Shown here in pieces: positions 53,002 through 62,078 of a stretch of 64,000 nucleotides of DNA (positions are counted from its first letter, which is position 1; each line of letters begins with the position of its first letter). The notes under the pieces are model-generated. The model was not told where the DNA came from, searched no databases, and saw nothing but the letters and a program-made list of their open reading frames with translations. The stretch lies in assembly GCF_913774235.1 (NCBI RefSeq), contig NZ_CAJYDW010000005.1, positions 1 to 64,000 on the forward strand, given 5' to 3'. A program made the translations under genes and the position numbers. This DNA comes from an uncultured Pseudomonas sp. Its GTDB lineage: Bacteria; Pseudomonadota; Gammaproteobacteria; Pseudomonadales; Pseudomonadaceae.

Positions 53002-54291
53002 ATGCTGTTGGCAATTGCAATTTTTCTCATCACGCTGGTGTTGGTGATCTGGCAACCTCGCGGGCTTGGCGTGGGCTGGAGCGCGTCGGGCGGAGCGATA
53101 CTCGCCTTGGTGACGGGTGTTGTCACGCTCAGTGACATTCCGGTGGTCTGGCACATCGTGTGGAACGCCACGGCAACGTTCATCGCGGTCATCATCATCA
53201 GCCTCCTGCTGGATGAGGCGGGCTTTTTCGAGTGGGCTGCGCTTCACGTGGCTCGCTGGGGCCGGGGCAGTGGTGCGCGCCTATTTGCGCTCATGGTGCT
53301 CCTCGGGGCAGCTGTCTCAGCGCTATTTGCCAACGATGGCGCAGCTTTGATTTTGACTCCCATCGTCATCGCCATGCTGACTGCGCTGCGCTTCAGCCCG
53401 GCGGCGACCCTGGCTTTCGTTATGGCAGCCGGGTTCATTGCCGACACGGCCAGCCTTCCCCTGGTTGTCTCAAACCTGGTGAACATCGTCTCCGCGGATT
53501 TCTTCAACATAGGGTTCGCTCGGTACGCCTCGATCATGTGGCCGGTGAATCTGGTAAGCGTCGTGGCAACCTTGGGCATGCTCTGGTGGTTCTATCGAAA
53601 AGAGGTGCCGCTTTCGTATTCGCCCGAGGAGCTACGCCGACCAGAAGAGGCGATCAAGGATCGCCCTACGTTTATTGCTGGCTGGTGGGTGCTGGTGCTC
53701 CTGCTGGTCGGCTTGTTCGCTCTTGAGCCGCTTGGCATTCCTATCAGCGCGGTGGCCGCCGCCTGTGCGCTGGTGCTGCTGATCATTGCAACGAAGGGTC
53801 ATGTGATCTCGACCCGCAAGGTGTTGATCAACGCGCCCTGGCAGGTCGTGCTGTTTTCACTCGGCATGTACCTGGTGATCTACGGGCTGAAAAATGCCGG
53901 GCTGACGGAGGGGCTCAGTTCTTTGCTTAGCACCTTTTCCGATCATGGCCTGTGGGCTGCCACATTGGGCACCGGTTTCACCGCGGCGCTGCTGTCCTCT
54001 GTCATGAACAACATGCCCAGCGTGCTGATCGGTGCTTTGTCGATCCAGGGCAGTGGCGTGACGGGACTTGTACATGAAGCCATGGTGTACGCCAACGTCA
54101 TTGGCTGCGACCTGGGCCCGAAGATCACGCCTATTGGCAGTCTGGCGACGCTGCTGTGGTTGCATGTCTTGGCTCAGAAAAACATCCGCATCACCTGGGG
54201 TTACTACTTCAAGGTCGGCTGTGTACTCACCTTTCCCATTCTGCTCACGACGCTGGCAGCCCTTGCCGTGCGCTTGAGCATCACCGCTTAG
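53002..54291 (+). CDS. arsB: ArsB arsenite efflux antiporter
   Basis: This 429-residue integral membrane protein with about 12 helices exports arsenite and antimonite in exchange for protons. The sequence [24 protein letters not shown] and [22 protein letters not shown] are conserved ArsB stretches. It starts 19 nt after arsR and is followed by arsC and arsH at short spacing, so it is a complete resistance operon. Confidence 0.94.
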   Translation: MLLAIAIFLITLVLVIWQPRGLGVGWSASGGAILALVTGVVTLSDIPVVWHIVWNATATFIAVIIISLLLDEAGFFEWAALHVARWGRGSGARLFALMVLLGAAVSALFANDGAALILTPIVIAMLTALRFSPAATLAFVMAAGFIADTASLPLVVSNLVNIVSADFFNIGFARYASIMWPVNLVSVVATLGMLWWFYRKEVPLSYSPEELRRPEEAIKDRPTFIAGWWVLVLLLVGLFALEPLGIPISAVAAACALVLLIIATKGHVISTRKVLINAPWQVVLFSLGMYLVIYGLKNAGLTEGLSSLLSTFSDHGLWAATLGTGFTAALLSSVMNNMPSVLIGALSIQGSGVTGLVHEAMVYANVIGCDLGPKITPIGSLATLLWLHVLAQKNIRITWGYYFKVGCVLTFPILLTTLAALAVRLSITA

Positions 54292-54301
54292 GAGTGACCT
54301 T

Positions 54302-54772
54302 ATGAAGATCCTGTTCATGTGTACGGCCAATAGCTGCCGCAGCGTTTTATCCGAAGGGTTGTTCAACCAGATGGCGCCGGCCGGCTTTACCGCCATCAGT
54401 TCGGGAAGCTTCCCGAGTGGCAAACTCAATCCACGAGCGGTAAGCACTTTGCAAGGCTTGGGCATCGACACGTCGAGCCTGTACAGCAAGGGATCTGAAG
54501 TGTTCGCCGACACGCCCCCCGATATCGTCATCACCGTATGTGACAAGGCTGGCGGTGAACCTTGCCCGGTGTATTTTGGGCCAGCCATCAAGAGCCACTG
54601 GGGACTGTCTGACCCCTCCGATGTAGAAGGCAGCGATGAGGCTATCCAAGCCGCTTTCGACGCAACTGTTGAGCACATCAAAAGGCGATTCGCGGCATTC
54701 TTCACGCTGGATCTTGCAGCGCTTCAAGGCGCGGAGCTGAAGCAGGCACTGGATCGGATCGGGGCACTGTGA
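54302..54772 (+). CDS. arsC: ArsC arsenate reductase (LMW phosphatase type)
   Basis: This 156-residue protein belongs to the low-molecular-weight-phosphatase type reductases: the loop CTANSCRS (C-x5-R) sits near residue 7, and DPSDVEGSD near the end provides the Asp. It converts arsenate to arsenite for ArsB. An extra cysteine (VCDKAG, and later PCPVYFG) fits the thioredoxin-linked class. It ends one base inside the arsH start (TGATG). Confidence 0.92.
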   Translation: MKILFMCTANSCRSVLSEGLFNQMAPAGFTAISSGSFPSGKLNPRAVSTLQGLGIDTSSLYSKGSEVFADTPPDIVITVCDKAGGEPCPVYFGPAIKSHWGLSDPSDVEGSDEAIQAAFDATVEHIKRRFAAFFTLDLAALQGAELKQALDRIGAL

Positions 54773-55506
54773 TGAGCGATTTAGAGATGGCATCTGCCGA
54801 GATCTTCCCGGCCCTCGATCTGTCGCTGCTAGATCTGCCCAGCACAAACAGGTTGGGTCTTTCAGACACCTCTGATACCAAGCCACGAATCCTTCTGCTC
54901 TATGGGTCGAACAGGGAGCGTTCATTCAGCCGCCTGCTGACGCAAGAAGCCGCACGTCTGCTGCAGCGCATGGGCGCCGAGACCGTGATCTTCGATCCCT
55001 CCGGACTCCCCTTACCGGATGACGCACCGGCCGACCACCCCAAGGTGCAAGAGCTGCGCGACCTGGTGCTCTGGTCAGAGGGGCAGGTGTGGTGTTCACC
55101 AGAACGTCACGGCGCCATGTCTGCGGTGCTCAAGGCGCAAATCGACTGGATTCCCCTGACCCTGGGTGCCGTACGGCCTACGCAGGGCAAGACACTCGCC
55201 GTCATGCAAGTGTCAGGCGGCTCTCAATCGTTCAACACCGTGAACCAGATGAGAATTCTTGGGCGGTGGATGCGGATGCTGACCATCCCCAATCAGTCAT
55301 CCGTGCCGAAGGCGTATCTTGAGTTCGACGACGCCGACCGGATGAAGCCTTCCGCGTATTACGACCGTGTAGTCGATGTGATGGAGGAATTGGTGAAATT
55401 CACCCTACTGGTTCGTGGCCGTGAGGATTACCTCGTTGATCGCTACTCGGAGCGAAAAGAAAGCGCGGACGCTTTATCGGCCAGAGTCAATCAGCGCTCT
55501 ATCTAG
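54772..55506 (+). CDS. arsH: ArsH organoarsenical oxidase
   Basis: This 244-residue flavoprotein of the NADPH-dependent FMN reductase family oxidises trivalent methyl or aromatic arsenicals. Conserved pieces include [47 protein letters not shown] and [24 protein letters not shown]. It is the last gene of the ars operon, with a strong hairpin 20 nt after its stop. Confidence 0.95.
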   Translation: MSDLEMASAEIFPALDLSLLDLPSTNRLGLSDTSDTKPRILLLYGSNRERSFSRLLTQEAARLLQRMGAETVIFDPSGLPLPDDAPADHPKVQELRDLVLWSEGQVWCSPERHGAMSAVLKAQIDWIPLTLGAVRPTQGKTLAVMQVSGGSQSFNTVNQMRILGRWMRMLTIPNQSSVPKAYLEFDDADRMKPSAYYDRVVDVMEELVKFTLLVRGREDYLVDRYSERKESADALSARVNQRSI

Positions 55507-55525
55507 CATTTGAGCGGATGGAGCC

Positions 55526-55558
55526 AGCGCTGGGCGCTAACCAAGCTAGCCCAGCGCT
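55526..55558 (+). terminator. Stem-loop after arsH
   Basis: AGCGCTGGGC and GCCCAGCGCT form a perfect 10-bp stem with a 13-nt loop, 20 nt after the arsH stop. No U-tract follows, so termination may need Rho, or the hairpin may protect the mRNA end. Confidence 0.6.
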
Positions 55559-55598
55559 ATGGTAGATCCTGAATCAAGGTCCGTTCGACTGACCTCTT

Positions 55599-55651
55599 GT
55601 TTTGACACTTCTACTTGGCCGCCAGAGCGACATCTGTACTTAGCCTTGACA
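55599..55651 (-). repeat. Right transposon end (inverted)
   Basis: Read inward, TGTCAAGGCTAAGTACAGAT followed by a second repeat near 55603-55622 mirrors the left end at 47723. The repeat spacing and the TGT-ACA termini agree, with about two thirds of bases identical by eye. Confidence 0.6.
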
Positions 55652-55657
55652 CGCGCG
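55652..55657. repeat. Target-site duplication, right copy
   Basis: CGCGCG next to the ACA end; matches 47717-47722. The stop of the HEAT-repeat gene lies 3 nt further, so insertion spared that gene. Confidence 0.55.
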
Positions 55658-55659
55658 GG

Positions 55660-55869
55660 CTATCCTGCAGCCTGCCCCAAAGCTTTGGCTGCTGCGGCAC
55701 GAACTTCCTGCGCGCCAGTTCTGTCCTGAACTACCTTGGCCAAGGCTGCACGCACGTCGTAAGCGGCGATATGCCCAAGGCCTGCAGCTGCCCCCACCCG
55801 TACTTCCGCGGCCATAGTGCGGTCGTTTAGGGTGGTAATCAGCAAATCAATCGCGCCTTGCTTGTCCAT
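55660..55869 (-). CDS. HEAT-repeat small protein
   Basis: This 69-residue protein contains two HEAT-like repeats (EVRVGAAAGLGHIAAYDVRAALAKVV and EVRAAAAKALGQAAG). GGAG lies 7 nt upstream of the ATG at 55869. Such short repeat proteins act in protein-protein contacts. It overlaps the previous gene by 23 nt and is part of the backbone. Confidence 0.7.
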   Translation of the reverse strand: MDKQGAIDLLITTLNDRTMAAEVRVGAAAGLGHIAAYDVRAALAKVVQDRTGAQEVRAAAAKALGQAAG

Positions 55870-56065
55870 CGTAATACTCCTGTCCGGCTTCGCCGGGGTG
55901 GGTGGTGGGGAGGGTTCCGTTACTCGCGTCGCAGTCGTGGCCGCTATAGGACGTGGAATTGCCCTGCAGGCGGACAGCCCTCTGCCGAATCCACCGGTAC
56001 CGGTCGGCGGCTAGACGCAGGTCGGCCAGCTCGGCGGCGCTGATGGTCACGGAGTCGTCGCTCAT
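55847..56065 (-). CDS. Small conserved ICE protein
   Basis: This 72-residue protein starts MSDDSVTISAAELADLRLAADRYRWIRQ, a short helix-rich segment common to several hypothetical phage and ICE proteins, and ends in a polar tail with two Cys/His positions. It precedes the HEAT-repeat gene with overlapping ends. Function unknown. Confidence 0.6.
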   Translation of the reverse strand: MSDDSVTISAAELADLRLAADRYRWIRQRAVRLQGNSTSYSGHDCDASNGTLPTTHPGEAGQEYYDGQARRD

Positions 56066-56137
56066 GTTATCTACCGCTGTCCAATATATCTGATGGTGGT
56101 TGCAGTCTCAGCAATCGACAAGGCGCGGGCAATAAAA

Positions 56138-56157
56138 AGCCCCTCCGAAGAGGGGCT
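56138..56157 (-). terminator. Rho-independent terminator of the helicase gene
   Basis: On the minus strand the stem AGCCCCTC/GAGGGGCT with loop TTCG is followed by TTTTTATT, five nt after the helicase stop. It is a textbook intrinsic terminator. Confidence 0.9.
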
Positions 56158-56161
56158 ATTG

Positions 56162-58405
56162 TCAGCCGCCAACAAGTTGCCTTGCCAACGCCATCTCGAC
56201 CGAATCACCATCCTGGTTCAGCGCATCGAGCCCTGACTCTGGAACGTCTCCCGACGTGCTTTGAGCCACCGCGATCTTCTTGGCCATCAACTGCAGGCAG
56301 GTGATCTGCGAGCTGCCGGCATAGCCGAAGAACAGCACCCGTACCGCCTGCTTCTGACCGATCCGCCACGACCGTCGCGCTGCCTGCTGCAGGGTGTAGA
56401 CGTTGTAGCCCGTCTGCAGGAAGACGATGGTCGGGAAGTCCAGCAGATCCAGCCCGGTCTTCACCAGCTCCGGGTTGGTGATCAGCACGTCGACGCCGCG
56501 GTCGACCTGGTCGAGGATCCAATCCTCGCGCCGGGCCGTGTCCACCGAGGCACGCAGTACCGCCACCTTCAGACCGGCCTGCTCAAGCAAGCGCTTCAGC
56601 CTACTGGTCGTGTCCCGAGTGCCGCTGTAGACGGTATAGGCCAGCACCTTGCGGCCCAACGCCTTCTCCTGACGGCACAGCTCGATCAGCGCCTCTTCCT
56701 TGGGGCTCGCCTGGTCTTCGTCGAAAATCGCGTCGACCCTGGCCAGCGTGTCCCGGGTTCTAGGGTGCTTCACCACCTCCGGCCGGAAACAGCAGTCCGG
56801 CCAGGCCAACAGCACGTTGAGCACCACCCCGAGTAGGGTGGTATCTCGCCGTGCCAGGGCCTGGCGAAGCTCCGCGGTCAGTTTGCTGGCCAGCTGCCGA
56901 TAGGCCGCGTCCTGGTGCGCCTCCATCGGGATGTCGACGAACTCCTCTTGGTACGCCGGCAGCACATTGCCGCCGATGTCCTTGAGCTTGAGAAACACTG
57001 TAAAGGGCAGCACGAAGCGGTGGATGCCTTTGGGGCCGAAGCCTGGGGCCTTCACCGTCCGTACCGAGAGCTTCTTGCCCCGGGCCGTCTTGTGCGATTG
57101 GCTGTCGCGCTCGGTGTAGATGTCCTTGAGCACGCCGTGGTCGCGCATGAACGACATGGCCGCAGGGGCCATGCTGCCGTGCGCGTTCGGTCGGTAGCCG
57201 TCCTCGATCATGCGCCGGGAGAGGATCCGGAACAGGAGGTAGAACAGGTCGTCGGCGTAGCCGCCCATGAGCGTGCCCGTCAGCAGCAGCGTCTTGCGCG
57301 CTTTTGCAGCCAGCACCCCCATGGCCTGGCCCTGGGCTGATCCGCTGTTCTTGTACTCGTGTCCTTCGTCCACCACCAGGACGTCGAAGTAGCCATCCGG
57401 GAGGTAGCGCTTGATGAACTCGGTTGGCTGGTAGCCGCCCTCGCCGAAGCCGAACTCCAGGTTGGCCATCGCCCGCTCCATGCGCATTGCCTGGCGGTCA
57501 CTGAAGACGAAGTTTCCCCGCGCGTCCATCAAATTGATGAACTCGTGGACGTTGTCAGCCAGCATCGTGGCGAGAAACTCTTCGCCGAAGTCCGTCACCA
57601 ACTTCTCGGCCCGGATGGGGCCAATGGTCGGTATGCGACACATCGACTTGAGGATCACGCTGCGCCTGTCACCGCCGGCGGCCTTGCCCGGGCGCATCAG
57701 CGTCCAGAGGGGCGCCTTGCACTTCGGGCACTGCCGGCGTCGCTCCTCGCGCTGGAAGTCCTCCAGGGTGAGGTAGTTGCCTTCCTCGTCCTCGAGCACG
57801 CGACCACAGTCTGTACAGCAGGCCAATCGTCTTCCGCCGGCGGCGCGGCGCGTACCGCACGCCAGCCGCCAGTGGAAGCCCATCCGCATCCGTACGCGGC
57901 CCAGGATGAAGAACTCCTGACGGCCATCGTACGGCTCGCCCAGGGCCTGGCGGAGCTTGAGCAGCTTCACCAGGGTGTCCGGCCCGTTGAGTACCCAGAC
58001 GCGCGCGCCCGGAACGGTTTCGAGGATCTCGCGCCGCCACTTGTAGACCAGGTGGGGCGGCGAGACGACCAGGGTGCGGCGATAGCCCTCGGCGTGAAGT
58101 ACAGCTGCCACGGCGATGGCCATCATGGTCTTTCCAGTCCCCATCTCGGCGTTGATGATGCCGGCCTGTTCGCCGCGGTCGAGCAGCAGGGCGGCGATCG
58201 CCTGGACTACATCGGCTTGCGCCGGGAAGGGCTTGCGTTTGAGGCTTGCCATCGCGGCCTGGCGCCTGGGGTGAGCGGCGCCGGCATAGACGGGCGGATT
58301 CGAGCGGTTGAGGGAGTCGAGCAGACCTTCGCCGAATTCGGCGATGAAGTCGGTCAGGCTGACGGTGGTGAGCAGGGCCGGTTGGCTAGCGTTGAGGTCG
58401 GTCAT
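56162..58405 (-). CDS. SNF2-like DEAD/DEAH helicase of ICE backbone
   Basis: This 747-residue protein has helicase motifs: IINAEMGTGKTMMAIAVA (Walker A near residue 88), DEGHEYKN near 346, LLTGTLMGGYADDLFYLL, and a C-terminal part with VLITNPELVKTGLDLLDFPTIV and QAARRSWRIGQKQAVRV. The RIGQ stretch is a signature of SNF2-type motors that move along DNA or displace proteins. A zinc-binding insert lies near residues 190-235 (CCTDCGRV...CPKCKAP). Similar genes are standard in this ICE family; the role may be in DNA processing or control of the element. Confidence 0.85.
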   Translation of the reverse strand: MTDLNASQPALLTTVSLTDFIAEFGEGLLDSLNRSNPPVYAGAAHPRRQAAMASLKRKPFPAQADVVQAIAALLLDRGEQAGIINAEMGTGKTMMAIAVAAVLHAEGYRRTLVVSPPHLVYKWRREILETVPGARVWVLNGPDTLVKLLKLRQALGEPYDGRQEFFILGRVRMRMGFHWRLACGTRRAAGGRRLACCTDCGRVLEDEEGNYLTLEDFQREERRRQCPKCKAPLWTLMRPGKAAGGDRRSVILKSMCRIPTIGPIRAEKLVTDFGEEFLATMLADNVHEFINLMDARGNFVFSDRQAMRMERAMANLEFGFGEGGYQPTEFIKRYLPDGYFDVLVVDEGHEYKNSGSAQGQAMGVLAAKARKTLLLTGTLMGGYADDLFYLLFRILSRRMIEDGYRPNAHGSMAPAAMSFMRDHGVLKDIYTERDSQSHKTARGKKLSVRTVKAPGFGPKGIHRFVLPFTVFLKLKDIGGNVLPAYQEEFVDIPMEAHQDAAYRQLASKLTAELRQALARRDTTLLGVVLNVLLAWPDCCFRPEVVKHPRTRDTLARVDAIFDEDQASPKEEALIELCRQEKALGRKVLAYTVYSGTRDTTSRLKRLLEQAGLKVAVLRASVDTARREDWILDQVDRGVDVLITNPELVKTGLDLLDFPTIVFLQTGYNVYTLQQAARRSWRIGQKQAVRVLFFGYAGSSQITCLQLMAKKIAVAQSTSGDVPESGLDALNQDGDSVEMALARQLVGG

Positions 58406-58509
58406 GTGGATCTCCTGGGATGAGAAACGGGCACGGCCGACCCCGGACGGGTATCGGCGTACCCAAGGGGTTGAGGTGATAGAACGGTTCCGCCAGCGGG
58501 CGGTGTTGT

Positions 58510-59961
58510 TTAGTAGTCGGAGGGCAACAGCAGCGTGGTCACGCTGCGGTCAGCTTCGGTGATGATCCAGAGCCGGGGCTCATCGGACATCGGGGTCTCG
58601 TAGTTAGAAAACAGGCGATTGCCCAGGCGCAGGGCTTGGTCATTGCTGTGCTTGTCCTCGTGGTCAAGCTCGCCCCAGTCCGCCTGCAGGTGACGCCGCA
58701 GGTAGGTCACGGGGTTGAGCTCGCCGCGCTCCACCAGCTCGCTCACCGCTGCCGTCATGACGATCCGACCAGGGTCGAAGCGTCCAGCCGGTAGCCGAAG
58801 CGGTTCAGGTGCTGCAAGTGGTGGTGGCTCGGCCGCTGCCGGCGCCGAGGTAATGGTCAGGACCTGTCCCAGCGTCTGAGATCCTGGTGTCATGTCCCAG
58901 GCCCGGATCACGGGCACGAAACGGTCGGTCAGGATCCGCGATTCCAGGACGTTGCCGTCCTCATCCTCGGTGAACTCGGTGCGGCTGACCTTTTCCTTGT
59001 AGGTGTCGCCCTTGAGAACCAGGACGCGCCCATTGGGAGAGGTCACCACGCCCGAGATCGCTCCGGCCGCGAGAGCCAGGGCCAGGTGCCATTGCGACAG
59101 AGCCTTGACCGGTGGTCGTGGTACTTGGCCAGCCTGGCCAAAGTGCAGAGTGAAGTCGCTCCAGAGTCCGCCCAGTCGACCTGTCTCCAGGGCGAGCTGC
59201 TCGGGCTCCAGGGTGACGCGGTAGAAGTGCTCAAGCTCCGTGACGGCAGCCGGCACACCATAGGGTTCCCCGAGCCATATATCCGGTAGCGGTTCAGCCG
59301 AGGCCTCGCCGCTGCCGATCGCGCGGAAGTGCTCTCGGGTTGCCTTGACGTCAGCGGGTCTCGCCAGGTCCTGCCGGCGGATCCGGATACCGAAGATCAC
59401 TACCTGCTTGAAGGTTGGATCCGCGGCCGCATGGATCTGCAGGCTGGTGAAGTGGTTGCAGAGCCAGCCACACAGCTCATCGTCCAGAACGTAGTGCGGC
59501 ACGATCAGCACCAGGGTGCCCCCGTACTGCAGCAGTGGTAGCGAGCGCTGATAGAACAGCTTCTCCAGGCGCCGGCGGCCGCTGCCCTGATACTGGGCGG
59601 CACCGCTGTGGTCGGCGACCAGGTCGCCATAGGGTGGGTTGAGCCAGAGCAGCCCAAAGGCCTGCCGCGTGACGATGGTATCCATGAGGTCGCCCTGCAG
59701 GACGCGATCAAGCAGGCCGCGAGCGTGCTCGGCGCGCTCTCGATCGTACTCCACCGCGCAGGCCTGAACGCGCTCACGCCCGAGGGTATGAGCGGCTTCC
59801 GCCAGGGCCACCCCTTCGCCGGCGCACGGATCGAGGATCCGCATGGTGCCATTGGCGGCAGGGCCCAGGGCCTGCAGGGTACGTTCGAGGGTGACCTCAT
59901 CGGTGGGGTAATAGCCGTTCTTGGCGAAGTTGCGCGCCAGGCGCGGAAACATCAGGGCCAT
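58510..59961 (-). CDS. DUF6094-like N6-adenine-type methyltransferase
   Basis: This 483-residue protein has the methyltransferase motifs DPCAGEGVALAEAA (SAM site) near residue 45 and NPPYG near residue 107, plus the start MALMFPRLARNFAKNGYYPTDEVTLERTLQAL. The order fits amino-methyltransferases that modify adenine; proteins of this kind are found in phages and ICEs. The C-terminal 250 residues have no named domain. It may protect the transferred DNA from host restriction. Confidence 0.8.
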   Translation of the reverse strand: MALMFPRLARNFAKNGYYPTDEVTLERTLQALGPAANGTMRILDPCAGEGVALAEAAHTLGRERVQACAVEYDRERAEHARGLLDRVLQGDLMDTIVTRQAFGLLWLNPPYGDLVADHSGAAQYQGSGRRRLEKLFYQRSLPLLQYGGTLVLIVPHYVLDDELCGWLCNHFTSLQIHAAADPTFKQVVIFGIRIRRQDLARPADVKATREHFRAIGSGEASAEPLPDIWLGEPYGVPAAVTELEHFYRVTLEPEQLALETGRLGGLWSDFTLHFGQAGQVPRPPVKALSQWHLALALAAGAISGVVTSPNGRVLVLKGDTYKEKVSRTEFTEDEDGNVLESRILTDRFVPVIRAWDMTPGSQTLGQVLTITSAPAAAEPPPLAAPEPLRLPAGRFDPGRIVMTAAVSELVERGELNPVTYLRRHLQADWGELDHEDKHSNDQALRLGNRLFSNYETPMSDEPRLWIITEADRSVTTLLLPSDY

Positions 59962-60015
59962 GGTCGGAGCTCCAGTGTTGGGAAAGTGAGGGGGGAGGGG
60001 CCGCGAACGGCCGGA

Positions 60016-60594
60016 TCAGGAGGTGGTGAGCTGGCCCACGCGGATGCGCTGGCCAAGGTGGTACTGCAGCTCGTCGAGCTTGAGTCGAAGTCGCCAGCCG
60101 GCCAGTTCGCCCAGGGCGCCGGGCAGGCGCTCGAGCATCTGCTCCTGCAGGAGCAGCTCCATGACCGGCTCCTGCCAGTGCGGCAGGAGAGGGAGTGGGC
60201 AGGTGTCGACCACCAGCGGCCAGAGGCTGGTCAGGGGGTCCATGTTTTCGCGCACCAGGGCGTAGGCCAGGTGATTGGCGCGGTCCGGTACCGCGCAGCG
60301 CTCGTCGAACAGCCAGACGTGAAGCAGGCTGCCAAACAGGGTGCCGTGTAGCTGGCGGGTCGTGCGTTTCTCCAGTCGCTCGGCGTCCGGAAAGACCGGC
60401 ACGCTATGGCCGCTCTGGACCAGGTGGAATTGCTCGAGGCCGCCTTCGCTGCGTCCCAGGGTGAGCCTGGCCAGGAATTCCTGGACGGCGGTGTCACGGC
60501 CCCAGGCCGAGAGAAAGATCAGCCGCCGTTCTTCATCGCAGACGCAGGCGTCCACCAGCAGATCGGGGCACTCATCGATAGGGTAGAGGGGCAT
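60016..60594 (-). CDS. Conserved ICE backbone protein
   Basis: This 192-residue protein (MPLYPIDECPDLLVDACVCDEERRLIFLSAWGRD...) is rich in Leu and has no membrane helix or motif I can name. I chose the start at 60594 from a site with AGGAG; the longer frame upstream includes an unlikely Arg-rich stretch. It lies between the methyltransferase and a small gene in the usual ICE order. Confidence 0.6.
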   Translation of the reverse strand: MPLYPIDECPDLLVDACVCDEERRLIFLSAWGRDTAVQEFLARLTLGRSEGGLEQFHLVQSGHSVPVFPDAERLEKRTTRQLHGTLFGSLLHVWLFDERCAVPDRANHLAYALVRENMDPLTSLWPLVVDTCPLPLLPHWQEPVMELLLQEQMLERLPGALGELAGWRLRLKLDELQYHLGQRIRVGQLTTS

Positions 60595-60659
60595 CGTCAG
60601 CTCCTGAGGGAGGCAACGCGCCCAGGGGCGGTTGCCCCGAGGTGGGTGAGGGAAAGCGC

Positions 60660-61025
60660 TTAGAGCGCCGCGTGGTATCGCCGGACGCCTTCGCGCCATT
60701 CGGGATTGATGCCGTGGGTAGCCTTGGGCAGAAAGTGCAGCGGGCAACTCCAGTAGAAGGGGCCCGAACTTTCGTCCAGGGACTTATGGCCCCATTGACC
60801 ACCGTGAACGTCCAGTAGGTTGCAACCAATCAAGACGCAAGCCTCACCGGCGGCGACGCCGGGAAAGACGCCATCGCGCTTGGAGACCAGCTTCACGACC
60901 TGCCACAGCACGTTGTCGACCAGGTGATGATCGATGACCGTGCGGGTGCAGTTGTCGGTTTCGCCGTCGGCGGTGAGTTCGGCGATCAGCGCATCGCGCG
61001 TGGGGTGAGAAAACAGCCAACCCAT
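60660..61025 (-). CDS. Conserved phage/ICE protein
   Basis: This 121-residue protein begins MGWLFSHPTRDALIAELTADG, a sequence frequent in ICE and phage hypothetical proteins, and includes HLVDNVLWQVVKLVSK and GVAAGEACVLIGCNLL. No enzymatic motif is apparent. The start at 61025 is favoured because the family starts here. Function unknown. Confidence 0.65.
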   Translation of the reverse strand: MGWLFSHPTRDALIAELTADGETDNCTRTVIDHHLVDNVLWQVVKLVSKRDGVFPGVAAGEACVLIGCNLLDVHGGQWGHKSLDESSGPFYWSCPLHFLPKATHGINPEWREGVRRYHAAL

Positions 61026-61102
61026 AGGGAAGGTCCTTGTGGTGATGGCCAGGCCTTCCCGCTGGGAGAGGTCCCAGCCGGGTGTGGTTGTGAAGGGTGA
61101 GG

Positions 61103-61735
61103 TCAGGCCGCTCGATTCCAGGCCTGCGACTTGAAGTCCATGTTGTAGCCCAGCTCGCCCAGCCGGTGGCATTGCTGACGCAGGCGTTGCCGGTCGACCG
61201 TGGAGTCCAGCCGCACGGTCTCGCCCAAGGGCCAGACGGTGCCGAAGAGCTCCTGGTCAGCTTCATCGACATCCGGCTCAGGTGTCAGCTGAGTAGAGGC
61301 TGGTGATGCCGGCATCCCGAAGGGTGCGTTGTCGTCTGCAGGTGCGACCGGAGCGCTGGCAGGCCTGGCTGGACGAGAGGGTTGTGGTCGAGCCTTTGGC
61401 GGGGGCGCCGCAACAGGTTGCTCTTCATCGAGTGGATCTGGTGACTGCGCATCGATCTGCGCGTTGTCGTAGGCCGTCAGGGTGTCGAGGTCCTCGAGCA
61501 CCATGCTGTCCAGGCGCGCGCGAATCTCGATGACCAGGCGGCCGCCGGTGCTGTAGGACGAGGCACGGATCTCGGTGATGACGAACTCGCCGCGGTACTT
61601 GCCCTCGACGTGTTGCTCGAGCACAGCGTCCTTGATGACGAATTCGCCAATAGAGGTAGAGAGGCGGCCGACGTTGAAGGCGCCGTTGCGTCCCTGGATG
61701 GTGCGGATGGCCAGATGGCCGGGGATCTTGATCAT
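61103..61735 (-). CDS. DUF3275 protein
   Basis: This 210-residue protein starts MIKIPGHLAIRTIQGRNGAFNVGRLSTSIGEFVIKDAVLEQHVEGKYRGEFVI, the characteristic DUF3275 region, and ends in a helical segment, with a Pro/Ala-rich linker (about residues 105-135). DUF3275 genes mark this ICE family; their role is unknown. The start at 61735 is preferred; upstream codons would add a short unrelated tail. Confidence 0.85.
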   Translation of the reverse strand: MIKIPGHLAIRTIQGRNGAFNVGRLSTSIGEFVIKDAVLEQHVEGKYRGEFVITEIRASSYSTGGRLVIEIRARLDSMVLEDLDTLTAYDNAQIDAQSPDPLDEEQPVAAPPPKARPQPSRPARPASAPVAPADDNAPFGMPASPASTQLTPEPDVDEADQELFGTVWPLGETVRLDSTVDRQRLRQQCHRLGELGYNMDFKSQAWNRAA

Positions 61736-62078
61736 GGCGGTCCTCGTGAATAGGGGGCACGCCATGCCCAGCAGGGGATGGGTACCCTGTGGGAGAAAAC
61801 GGTGAGAGGTGCATCCATCGGCTGAGCCGACCGCTTGCGCTACCGGATGCTCGGCAAGCTTGGGGTTGGATCAGCGCAGGGCGCCGTGGTCTTGAGATCC
61901 TGACCACCTGGGCATGGCTAACAAAGTCAGCGCACCTTTAGATGATTCTGAAAGCGACGCCCGGCTTCGTCAATGTCCTGGGGTAAAGAAAGGCACCCCG
62001 AAAACGTTTGACGGGCAGTTGGTACTGTAGAGCTTTTAGGATCAGCACAAAGACTAGCGGCCACCTGTCCTTCGGGCC
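61736..62078. other. Intergenic junction
   Basis: About 340 nt without a gene between the DUF3275 gene and the glutarate regulator gene. The sequence AGCGGCCACCTG and a run near 62000 show no obvious repeat. It is the likely border between the ICE backbone and the next module, but no att site or inverted repeat is seen. Confidence 0.4.

Larger units (their letters stand above)
47723..55651. mobile_element. ISNCY/IS1202-like transposon carrying cad and ars genes
   Basis: The element is 7929 bp. It begins TGTTACGGCCAAATAG and ends, read inward from the right, TGTCAAGGCTAAGTAC; the two 53-bp ends align without gaps over most positions. Each end holds two copies of a short transposase-binding-like repeat (consensus RGCCARRTAGNARTGTC). 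It contains a transposase, an 80-residue gene, cadR-cadA and arsR-arsB-arsC-arsH, and is bordered by CGCGCG on both sides. It thus behaves as a single-transposase element with passenger genes rather than a composite of two IS copies. Confidence 0.65.

Noticed and set aside
57359-58423. Plus-strand open frame of 354 codons
   Set aside because: It is a shadow of the SNF2-type helicase gene, with a composition rich in His, Gln and Arg and no recognisable domain.
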